Shown one piece after another: positions 1 through 6,893 of a stretch of DNA of 10,042 bases. Both the position numbers and the translations under genes were made by a program. The notes under the pieces are model-generated. The model made no database searches, was not told where the DNA came from, and was given only the letters and a program-made list of their open reading frames with translations. The DNA is taken from the NCBI GenBank assembly GCA_025361385.1, contig JANYAJ010000172.1, forward strand, positions 1 to 10,042, read 5' to 3'. Position 1 is the first letter of the stretch, and each line of letters begins with the position of its first letter. The stretch comes from Nitrospira sp. (GTDB lineage Bacteria > Nitrospirota > Nitrospiria > Nitrospirales > Nitrospiraceae).

Positions 1-23
1 CAAGGACACCACCAACTTGTTAG

Positions 24-3000
24 TTACTGCCCGCCCATCGAGGTCCGCGAGATACTCCCGCCACCATTCTCCTGATCCGCCGTCTTGACGGGTGGAACTT
101 GAGGCGTCAATGGGAGAATCCGTTGATCCTCGACCGGAAGCACTTTGAAGAGACCCCATTGCCCGGCATTCGCAAATGCCGGACGCTGGTTCTTCCACAT
201 ATAATCGCCAACGATTTTATTCGGTCCACCAGCGCCGCCCGTGAGATAGGCGTTGATAACCTCGGACCCGCCGAACTCCATGGTGCTGACTTGGTCGGCA
301 CCCTGCATGTACGGCTCGTGCGGCCACTCATGGCCATCCACGGTAAACAACTGCACCTGCTCGCTGAATGCGCCGAGCACGTGAACCGCCACCGGGTCTC
401 CCACGTGCGCCTGCAATAGCGGCGTGGAAGGCGTATCTCCGGCCTTCACGCAACTGAAGACTTCGGAGATCTCACAGCCCTTTTCGATCCGCCAGGCGGT
501 CGGTTCTGACCGGTAATTGACCGCCGTGATGCCGGCCACCTGTTGGATGTAGGGCATGAAACTGACGCCCACGATGTTATCCTCGTCCTGGAACATCAAC
601 GAGAAATCGCGGTAGTTCTTCCGGTTATCGTTCCCGGGAATCGTCCGATCCACGAGCACGTCGGCGCGCCAGCTGCTCTTCATCGTGATGTCAGTGCCAG
701 TCACCGGGTCGCGGTAGCGCGATCCCTTCGGACCGACAATGATCGAGCCGAACAGACCGTTTCGTGGATTCTCGACCACGTTACCCCAATCCTGAATGAG
801 GGCGGCCAATTCTCCGTACTCCGGATGCGCGTAGTACGTGTAGGTCTTGCTCTGGCCAGGAGCGATCGTTTGATCGCCCGGATTGTTGCCGACATTGGCG
901 CCGAACGAATCTTTCGGATCGAACGCCATCATATCGACGTGGAATCCGGCTCGTTCCTTGGCCATCTCATTTTTCAGATTCACCTTTACGCAATCCCCAA
1001 CGTTGACATGCAGGGTCAGCGGGCTCGGCCTCAGCTCCCCGGCCTTCACCCGACCCCGATCCTCGTCGAGGACGTACATCTTGCCCTGCTCGTTCCCGAA
1101 GACCATCTTCCGTTCGAGATCGACTTCCATCGTACCGGGCGTTCCTTCGTGGTACCGGATGTTCTGATCGATCGCCGACACGTTGAAGCTCTTCACCGGT
1201 GCATCAGCCGGGCAGACCGACGGGGCAGACTTTTGGATCTGCTCACGACTCGGCAAGGGCTTCAGATCCCCTTGCAGTTCATCGAAAACCCGGAAGAGGC
1301 CCCAACTGCCTTCCGCAAAGTGCGAGGCACGGCCACTGTAATACATGTAGTCGCCGGCCTGTTTCTGTGGACCACCGGCAGCTGGAATCGCCGGGTCGTA
1401 GCGCTCTCCGATCGCCAAGTGAATCGTGCTTCGCGGCATGGCCATGATGCCGTACCGTTCCATCGGGAACCAGTGGCCCGTCACGTGCCACGTATGGACT
1501 TCATTGGCAGAACCAACGAGTGCACGAACCAGAATCGGATCGCCGAGATAGGCCCGCAGCAACGGCGTGCCCGGATCTCCGTGAATACCGGACACAAACA
1601 GCTTCGACGGATCCGGATTGTTGGCCAAACGCACACTCAACGGCTCGACGCGCATGCTGTAGCCGCTGCCCGTCGTTGCCTCTCCACCATTCAGAAACGT
1701 CATGGCCGATTTGTTAATGCGCTCAGGGAACTGATGCGACGGAGGCCCGTCGACGGTCGTCGCCCCCATTCTAGCTTGGGGATTGTCGGTGCTGATGAGC
1801 TCTGCCGTCCGCGCATTGCTGTCCATGATATGCATCATGACCTCGCGGAAACTCCCACGGATGTGGGCCGACACAGGCTCCAAGGTGTGAATGTCGGCGA
1901 TGGGGCCGCTCCGGATCTCCTTCCCGGTCACAGGATCGTGATAGGTCGAGCGCGGCGGCTCGGTAATGAAGGCAGAGAACAGTCCATGTCCCCAGGTATC
2001 GGTCCCGAAGACGTGATCGTGCCAGTAGACCGTCCCGAAATCGGCATCCACATACCAGCGTTCGCGGATGAACTCGACGCTCGCAATGTCCTTCTTCTTA
2101 TGCGCGTACTTGAGCGGCGCATCGAAGGTGATCGTATTGCCCTTGATGCTCTTGATCCGCACCACCTCAAAATACTTAGGATCGTCCATCCCCACGCCGA
2201 GTTCGATGTTCTCGTGGAACTTGGACGGATTGCTCACCGTGATGCTGCGTGCGCCGGCCTTGGTATCCGCCGTCAGTACCGTGTTGCCCGGCAGTGGCAT
2301 CCCCTTGTCCGGCTGCGGGTCTTCCAACATCGTGAAGGCCCGCAGCGACATGTCGTAGGAGAATCCGATCGTGGGTCCATCGGACGCGCTGGTGTCGAAC
2401 TGGAAGAAATGCGGATGGAGATTGATCTTATTCGCCCATCCTGTCCTCGCATCGTCGGGAATTTCATTCTTGAAAATGATATCGACGCAATCATACACAT
2501 TGCCGCGGATGACCAGCGGCAACTGCTTCTTGGGGTTCTTGCGAACCTCTTCCTCTTCTTCATGCAACACATAGATCATGCCGATCGGATCGACAATCGC
2601 AGGAGAGTTTTTGGTCGCCGGCTTGAGCGTGATCGGCAGCGTAATGGAATGAGTCGTGTAGAACTTCCGTGGAGAATGCTCCGGACACAAACTCCAAGGT
2701 CCCTGTTCACCGGGTCGGGCCTGCTCCGTACTCTTTGTTCCATCTTCACGCACATGGAACGGCTCCAGCCACGGTGCGCCACCATGATTCGGCGCAAACG
2801 GCGGGCGCTTTCCAAGATGTGGGCGCAGCCAGGGGAATGCCAGCTTCCCGGTCTGCGGATCGAAGGTAATCGCCGGGCGCTTCAACGGAGTCGGCGAGAC
2901 ATAGTCCGCCCACTTGTGCGGCGTTTCCGGCTCGTTCAGCGCCAATGCGCCCTCCCACTTCCAATTCACGACCGTCGCATCGTGCGCCTGGGCCTGCTTT

Positions 3001-4742
3001 ACCTGATCTTCCGTCTTGCCGGGCAATCCTTGCGGCGGCAGCATGTATTCGACCCAATCCTTGATCGAGACCTTGACCGGGTTGGCCTTCCAATCCGTCT
3101 TATCCTTGGTGATCTCGTACTTCTTTCCGCCGTACCAATCCACCGTCGTACCGACCAACTTGTCCGAACCGACTGCAAGCTTGATCTTCCCCTTGCGATC
3201 CGGCAGCTCGACGAGCGGCTTCATCACATCGGTCTGGAACCCGGTCGACTGCAACGTGTTGTACACACGCCAGAACCCCCACATCCCCGTCACATAATGC
3301 TGCGGGATATGGCAGTGAAACACGAACTCGCCGGCTAGAGCCTGCAAACCACCGGACCCGCCCTCGGTCACTTCATCGTAAATCTCGGACGGCCCAATGG
3401 ATTGCACATCCAGCCGATCCGACACATCGCTGATCGGCGGAAACTTCACCGGGCCATTCTTGGACAGGGTCGGATCGAGCTTGCTCGTGCCGGGCTGTCT
3501 GGCCCAGCGGATCGATCCACCATGCAGGTGGTGCGAATGTACGATTTCCGAACCGCCGATCATCCGGAACTTGGCGGGATCGCCCAGATAAGATCGCGGA
3601 ACCGTCGTCGCCGGATCGCCGAAGGTGTAGGACCCATAACCCTGCGATTCATCCGCAAACCCGATCAAATGTGCCTGCAACTCCAACCGTTCGCCGTGCG
3701 GTTCACTCCGGTAATTCAGCAAGCGAGCGGACGGCCGATAGGTGTCCGTATGGGCGTCACGCTGCGGCAGCATGTCGCCTTTGCGATCCAGAAGACGGAA
3801 GGTTTCGTCGCCCGCCTCATGATAGAAAATCACGAATTCGCGGAAGTCGGAACCCTTCTCGAGATCGATCATGGCTTCCCACCCGCTCTTCATCTCCTCC
3901 GCCGTAAAGGGGCTGAGATGGCGGGAGCCCCGCGGCTCCACGACGACCGAGCCCAGCAAACCCAAGGAATATTGATCCCTGCTCGCGTGGCTATGGAACG
4001 CGCGGCCGCCTTCCTGCAGATCGATGGGGATGAACCATTCGAATTCCCCGCTCTTCCCTGAAGGCACCAGGGCTTCAGGATTATTGGTGGTCGCCGGCTT
4101 GCCGGTGCTCGCCACGAGCATCTGGGAGCCGTTGATGATCATGTTCGTCGGCTCGTCGGCAATCTGATTCCGCAACGTGATCCGCAGGCAATCTCCCTGA
4201 TTCGCCCGAATCACGAGCGGCTGAATGAGATCGCCCTGCAGGCCATTCGAAACGGCGCCGCCGGCAAAGGTCGGATCCTCACTCTCCCGGGCAGCCTTGT
4301 TCTTCGTTTCTTCCTCGCGCACCCCGGCCACATTCTCCGTCAGCACATACATGAACCCCGGGTAGAAATCGCCGAATCGATTGACGGTGATTTCGACATT
4401 CATCGCCGTGACATCATAGGCTCGGACAGGGGCGGTCACTGGACAGCGAGCGCCCTGCGTCACTTGCACCTTGTCCGGGTCCTCAGCCACGAGCAACACA
4501 CCCTGCTGCATGGCATGGGCGCCGGCCCCCTGGAACGGTCCTTTCGTCTTGACCTCCCGCTCGATCTGCAGGACTGCCTTCGACATCTTGTCCTGCATCA
4601 TCGGACCGGCAGCCTGATGGACGACCGTCGCCTCCGCGGCCGCGTGTTGATGAGGAGTCGTTTCCGCCCATGTCTGCGTGACGCCTAAAACGGCGGCAAG
4701 CAACGCGACTCCTGCCCGACTCATAATCTTTCTACTGGTCAT
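24..4742 (-). CDS. Giant exported six-cupredoxin multicopper oxidase (MnxG/ceruloplasmin-like)
   Basis: Predicted secreted copper oxidase coupling one-electron oxidation of a substrate to reduction of O2 to water. Residues are counted from the ATG at 4742, chosen because AGGAGG lies 8 nt upstream; a GTG 15 codons earlier lacks this. A Sec-type signal (MTSRKIMSR, then a hydrophobic AGVALLAAVLGV core) probably ends at TWA-ET, about residue 26. Three repeats start with Cys-Pro at 100, 686 and 1177, each with an MYVL-type strand, a GDC/YDC segment and a final WGxF(R/K)V strand, so about six cupredoxin domains. Copper ligands form one set: H402, H405, H407 (HxxHxHG); H476, C477, H478, H482, M487 (HCHxxxHxxxGM); H776, H778 (HPH); H908, H910 (WHDH). 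The blue-copper half precedes the HPH/WHDH half, the reverse of laccases. Equivalent positions in domains 4 and 6 lack the Cys. Manganese, iron or another substrate is possible; the sequence does not decide. Confidence 0.93.
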   Translation of the reverse strand: MTSRKIMSRAGVALLAAVLGVTQTWAETTPHQHAAAEATVVHQAAGPMMQDKMSKAVLQIEREVKTKGPFQGAGAHAMQQGVLLVAEDPDKVQVTQGARCPVTAPVRAYDVTAMNVEITVNRFGDFYPGFMYVLTENVAGVREEETKNKAARESEDPTFAGGAVSNGLQGDLIQPLVIRANQGDCLRITLRNQIADEPTNMIINGSQMLVASTGKPATTNNPEALVPSGKSGEFEWFIPIDLQEGGRAFHSHASRDQYSLGLLGSVVVEPRGSRHLSPFTAEEMKSGWEAMIDLEKGSDFREFVIFYHEAGDETFRLLDRKGDMLPQRDAHTDTYRPSARLLNYRSEPHGERLELQAHLIGFADESQGYGSYTFGDPATTVPRSYLGDPAKFRMIGGSEIVHSHHLHGGSIRWARQPGTSKLDPTLSKNGPVKFPPISDVSDRLDVQSIGPSEIYDEVTEGGSGGLQALAGEFVFHCHIPQHYVTGMWGFWRVYNTLQSTGFQTDVMKPLVELPDRKGKIKLAVGSDKLVGTTVDWYGGKKYEITKDKTDWKANPVKVSIKDWVEYMLPPQGLPGKTEDQVKQAQAHDATVVNWKWEGALALNEPETPHKWADYVSPTPLKRPAITFDPQTGKLAFPWLRPHLGKRPPFAPNHGGAPWLEPFHVREDGTKSTEQARPGEQGPWSLCPEHSPRKFYTTHSITLPITLKPATKNSPAIVDPIGMIYVLHEEEEEVRKNPKKQLPLVIRGNVYDCVDIIFKNEIPDDARTGWANKINLHPHFFQFDTSASDGPTIGFSYDMSLRAFTMLEDPQPDKGMPLPGNTVLTADTKAGARSITVSNPSKFHENIELGVGMDDPKYFEVVRIKSIKGNTITFDAPLKYAHKKKDIASVEFIRERWYVDADFGTVYWHDHVFGTDTWGHGLFSAFITEPPRSTYHDPVTGKEIRSGPIADIHTLEPVSAHIRGSFREVMMHIMDSNARTAELISTDNPQARMGATTVDGPPSHQFPERINKSAMTFLNGGEATTGSGYSMRVEPLSVRLANNPDPSKLFVSGIHGDPGTPLLRAYLGDPILVRALVGSANEVHTWHVTGHWFPMERYGIMAMPRSTIHLAIGERYDPAIPAAGGPQKQAGDYMYYSGRASHFAEGSWGLFRVFDELQGDLKPLPSREQIQKSAPSVCPADAPVKSFNVSAIDQNIRYHEGTPGTMEVDLERKMVFGNEQGKMYVLDEDRGRVKAGELRPSPLTLHVNVGDCVKVNLKNEMAKERAGFHVDMMAFDPKDSFGANVGNNPGDQTIAPGQSKTYTYYAHPEYGELAALIQDWGNVVENPRNGLFGSIIVGPKGSRYRDPVTGTDITMKSSWRADVLVDRTIPGNDNRKNYRDFSLMFQDEDNIVGVSFMPYIQQVAGITAVNYRSEPTAWRIEKGCEISEVFSCVKAGDTPSTPLLQAHVGDPVAVHVLGAFSEQVQLFTVDGHEWPHEPYMQGADQVSTMEFGGSEVINAYLTGGAGGPNKIVGDYMWKNQRPAFANAGQWGLFKVLPVEDQRILPLTPQVPPVKTADQENGGGSISRTSMGGQ

Positions 4743-4750
4743 CCTTTTCC

Positions 4751-4756
4751 CCTCCT
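4751..4756 (-). promoter_or_regulatory. Strong ribosome binding site of the multicopper oxidase
   Basis: On the minus strand AGGAGG lies 8 nt before the ATG at 4742. It decides the start: the upstream in-frame GTG at 4787 has no comparable site, and the protein from 4742 begins directly with a well-formed signal peptide. Confidence 0.85.
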
Positions 4757-4769
4757 GAACAACAACTGT

Positions 4770-4797
4770 TGAATACCGTTCATCCACAGCAGCTCAA
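4770..4797 (-). promoter_or_regulatory. Weak candidate sigma-70-type promoter for the oxidase
   Basis: On the minus strand TTGAGC (plus 4792-4797) is followed after 16 nt by TATTCA (plus 4770-4775). Each is only a partial match to TTGACA and TATAAT. If used, transcription would start about 20 nt upstream of the ribosome binding site. This is pattern matching only; the real promoter may lie elsewhere in the intergenic region. Confidence 0.25.
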
Positions 4798-4811
4798 TGC
4801 TTTCGACGACG

Positions 4812-4827
4812 GTGCGCTCAAGCGCAC
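4812..4827. promoter_or_regulatory. 16-bp palindrome, candidate operator upstream of the oxidase
   Basis: GTGCGCT-CA-AGCGCAC: perfect 7-bp arms around a 2-bp centre, about 70 bp upstream of the oxidase start codon. This size and symmetry is typical of a binding site for a dimeric regulator. No regulator is identified; a short hairpin in a transcript is the alternative. Confidence 0.4.
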
Positions 4828-4850
4828 TCGCGTCCTCTCTACTAAAAATA

Positions 4851-4925
4851 GTCCGGTGAAGGGTCCGCTCTTCGCGGTTGCGATTTCAGGAGGCCAGTCC
4901 ATTCATGACGCAGCCTTCACCGGAC
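4851..4925. repeat. 75-bp element bounded by an exact 12-bp inverted repeat
   Basis: GTCCGGTGAAGG at 4851-4862 and CCTTCACCGGAC at 4914-4925 are exact reverse complements separated by 51 bp. Inside, CCGC-TCTTC-GCGG (about 4865-4877) can form a second hairpin. The flanks show no clear target-site duplication. It could be a structured leader or small RNA, a palindromic intergenic repeat of the REP/MITE type, or a paired regulator site. The sequence does not tell which. Confidence 0.5.
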
Positions 4926-5260
4926 AGATCTTGAATGCTCATTCACACAACAAATCAGACAGTGAGGGAGCAAGTCCCGTTCCATCGAAGGTTGGTGAAG
5001 TCGAAGAATGGTTTTCTCAACGATTCAGGCAGATTTCGATTCTGCCGGAGGCGAATCGCGTTAAGTCATGGGACAGCAACGCCCCCTGACTCGCGACGAG
5101 ATCACGATAAATAGCTGATGAGAGAAGTCGATTGTGAATTGTCTGAAAATACCGCCCGATGGGGCGCTGACGTCCCATTCATCCTGAATAATTCACCACC
5201 GCACGATGACAAGGACACACAAGGCTCGATGCCTGAAGTTTATCCCTTCATCCTTGTGCC

Positions 5261-5280
5261 GATAATATCCTCGTATTATA
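5261..5280 (+). promoter_or_regulatory. Candidate -10 region with a 6-bp dyad, upstream of the FGE-fold gene
   Basis: GATAAT (5261-5266) matches TATAAT at five of six positions, and TATTAT lies at 5274-5279. ATAATA (5262-5267) and TATTAT (5274-5279) are exact reverse complements 6 bp apart, so a repressor or activator dimer could cover the -10 region. No good -35 box is visible at the right spacing, which would fit an activated promoter. The site sits 34 bp upstream of the ATG at 5314. Confidence 0.3.
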
Positions 5281-5313
5281 GTGACCCCCTTTTTGTCCTT
5301 GTATCGGATCATC

Positions 5314-6258
5314 ATGCAGAACAGCACTCGCACGATCAGACGCACGCGCCGAATTCCGGCTTGCCTCTACGCCTTCGGCGGCTGCATCGTCATCGTCGTG
5401 CTCATGGGGGCACCCTTAACCCGTGGCTCTACCGAAATGAGAAACTATGAGCAGAGCCCTCTCGATGCAATCGTCGCACGTTCGGGCGAATCTCCGATGC
5501 TGGCGGTCCCCGAAGGCACGTTCGTCATGGGTACCGCCCGCTACACCGACAAACCATTTAGTCTGGAGCTTCAATATGACGACACGGAGCAGCCCCAACG
5601 GCGCGTCTGGCTCAATCGGTATGAAATCGATCGGAACGAAGTGAGTCTGGGAGAATACTTGCTGTGGCTGAAGCAGCAACAACGCCTCCTCCCCGAGGAA
5701 GTACGCAAACTGATCGATCACGTCACGACCATCCATGCCCTATCGCCCGACACATTGGCACGGTGGCCTGCACTCTACGTCACCTGGTCTGATGCCTCGG
5801 CTTTCTGTCACGCGCACGGCACTCGGCTCCCGACGGAAGCCGAGTGGGAAAAAGCGGCTCGCGGAGACAGCGGCAACCTGTTTCCTTGGGGGCAGAAACC
5901 TCCCACTCCGGCGCTCGCGATGTTCGGACAGTATCATGTTCACGAGATTCCCCTCGTGGCGCCCGTTGATCGCGGAGCAGATGGTCGAAGCCCCTATGGC
6001 CTGCATCACATGGCTGGCAATGCCGCCGAGTGGGTCGAAGACTGGTTCGGAATCGACTACTATATGACCATGCCGGACCGCAATCCGCGCGGTCCAGCCA
6101 ACGGGCGCTACAAGGTGGTGCGCGGAGGCTCGTGGAAAAGCACGCCCGTGTTGTTGCGAACGGCCACCAGAAGCGGGGCCTCGTCGGACCAGCGCGCCGC
6201 GACCATCGGTTTTCGCTGCGCGCAATCCGTCACGTCCCCCACCCTTCCGACTCCATGA
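5314..6258 (+). CDS. Exported FGE/SUMF1-fold protein, NirV-like, lacking catalytic cysteines
   Basis: A 314-aa protein from the ATG at 5314. A GTG at 5281 is in frame but abuts the candidate promoter and has no ribosome site; the ATG has only a weak GGA 5 nt upstream. An Arg-rich start (RTIRRTRR) and a hydrophobic stretch at about residues 18-32 indicate a signal anchor or signal peptide, placing the rest in the periplasm. Residues about 62-304 form a full formylglycine-generating-enzyme (FGE-sulfatase) domain: EGTFVMGT, TRLPTEAEWEKAARG (170-184), GNAAEWVEDW (235-244), RGGSW (270-274) and a final GFR (299-301). The active-site cysteines of true FGE, which follow the GGS motif, are absent (GGSWKSTPVLLR), so sulfatase activation is unlikely. 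The same fold occurs in NirV, a partner of copper nitrite reductase, and in PvdO. It shares a regulatory region with the copper oxidase and overlaps the next gene by 4 bp. Confidence 0.88.
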   Translation: MQNSTRTIRRTRRIPACLYAFGGCIVIVVLMGAPLTRGSTEMRNYEQSPLDAIVARSGESPMLAVPEGTFVMGTARYTDKPFSLELQYDDTEQPQRRVWLNRYEIDRNEVSLGEYLLWLKQQQRLLPEEVRKLIDHVTTIHALSPDTLARWPALYVTWSDASAFCHAHGTRLPTEAEWEKAARGDSGNLFPWGQKPPTPALAMFGQYHVHEIPLVAPVDRGADGRSPYGLHHMAGNAAEWVEDWFGIDYYMTMPDRNPRGPANGRYKVVRGGSWKSTPVLLRTATRSGASSDQRAATIGFRCAQSVTSPTLPTP

Positions 6259-6881
6259 AGATCGCTATGTACTGGACCTATATGCTGCTCGTGATCGGGC
6301 TCAGCCTCGGCATGATGACACCGGCCTTCCCAGGCGCTTCACCTGACCAAGAACACCTGGTATGGAACAGCTACACCAACGCCCGCTTCGGCTTTTCCGT
6401 CCGCTATCCCGGCATCTGGAAGCTCGGCAATCCGCTTCCGAACGGCAGTGGCATCACCTTCCAGCCGCCGATTGACCAGAGCCTCATCGCCCTCTCAGGC
6501 CACATGAACCTCATAGAGGGATCGAGCCAGGATACACGGCAGACACTCGACGAGTTCGCCACCGCCCATCGGCGCATCCTCACCAACCTATTCGAAAAAA
6601 AGAAGATCGCCCTCGCCTGGCAAAATGAGCAGGACACCACTCTGGCTGGATTCCCGGCCAAGCGCCTGGCCTTCACGTACCAAGACGAGCACCAGACCTC
6701 GATGTTCGAACTGCACATTTTTTCGTTGGGACGTAACGAAGGACGGGGGGTGCGGATCAAGGTGCCGGTCTCAGCACAGGCAGACCTGCTACCGTCCGTC
6801 ACGAAAATGCTGGAGACCTATCAGCCCGGACGCGATCAAAACGCGGTCAGCCCTCTGGCGCAGAAATCAGCCACTCCGTAA
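6255..6881 (+). CDS. Small exported PsbP-like protein
   Basis: A 208-aa protein whose ATG overlaps the preceding stop (ATGA). No purine-rich ribosome site is seen before it, so translation is probably coupled to the FGE-fold gene. A signal peptide (MKIAMYWTYM, then LLVIGLSLGMM) probably ends after AFPGA, about residue 28. The mature part opens with YTNARFGFSVRYPGIWKLG (residues 40-58), the typical start of PsbP-like and related single-domain lipid- or membrane-associated proteins, followed by an AGFPAKRLAFTY strand (121-132) and a C-terminal helix ending at VTKMLETYQP. It has no cysteine and no obvious metal site. The bacterial family has no agreed function. The context suggests a periplasmic accessory role to the FGE-fold protein or the oxidase, which is inference. 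An alternative start at 6267 is less likely. Confidence 0.8.
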   Translation: MKIAMYWTYMLLVIGLSLGMMTPAFPGASPDQEHLVWNSYTNARFGFSVRYPGIWKLGNPLPNGSGITFQPPIDQSLIALSGHMNLIEGSSQDTRQTLDEFATAHRRILTNLFEKKKIALAWQNEQDTTLAGFPAKRLAFTYQDEHQTSMFELHIFSLGRNEGRGVRIKVPVSAQADLLPSVTKMLETYQPGRDQNAVSPLAQKSATP

Positions 6882-6893
6882 ACTGCAGACCTC

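Larger units (their letters stand above)
4743..5313. other. Divergent intergenic region without a supported gene
   Basis: About 570 bp separate the start codons of the oxidase (minus) and the FGE-fold gene (plus). It appears A+T-richer than the genes. It holds the palindrome at 4812-4827, the 12-bp inverted repeat at 4851-4925, and smaller dyads: CGCCC-GATG-GGGCG at 5153-5166, ATTCA-TCC-TGAAT at 5177-5189 and ATAATA-N6-TATTAT at 5262-5279. The open frames in it use weak start codons or have no ribosome binding site, and their translations show no recognisable domain. I see no tRNA and no sigma-54 (-24/-12) promoter on either strand. Both flanking promoters must lie here. Confidence 0.7.

Noticed and set aside
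543-3338. A 931-codon open frame on the plus strand opposite the oxidase gene
   Set aside because: It is rich in Arg, His and Ile with no recognisable domain or ribosome site. It is a by-product of the base composition of the oxidase gene, whose own frame carries clear copper motifs.
24-4787. A start for the oxidase at the GTG at 4787
   Set aside because: The ATG at 4742 has AGGAGG at 8 nt and directly precedes the signal peptide. The extra 15 residues would place an acidic and polar stretch before it.
4769-5089. A 106-codon plus-strand frame in the intergenic region
   Set aside because: It starts with TTG without a ribosome site, contains the 12-bp inverted repeat and has no recognisable domain.
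4743-5313. Sigma-54 promoter in the divergent region
   Set aside because: The GG-N10-GC matches on the plus strand (such as 4855-4868) lack the TGGCA and TTGC context, and none with acceptable sequence was found on the minus strand.
5118-5450. A 110-codon plus-strand frame overlapping the start of the FGE-fold gene
   Set aside because: It has no ribosome site, overlaps a well-supported gene in another frame by about 140 bp, and its translation shows no domain.
6030-6254. N-terminal extension of the PsbP-like gene upstream of its ATG at 6255
   Set aside because: It lies inside the conserved end of the FGE domain in another frame. Starting at 6255 gives a clean signal peptide and an ATGA overlap.
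5314-6258. Assignment of the FGE-fold protein as a true sulfatase-activating enzyme
   Set aside because: The cysteines expected after the GGS motif are missing, and no sulfatase gene is in the window.
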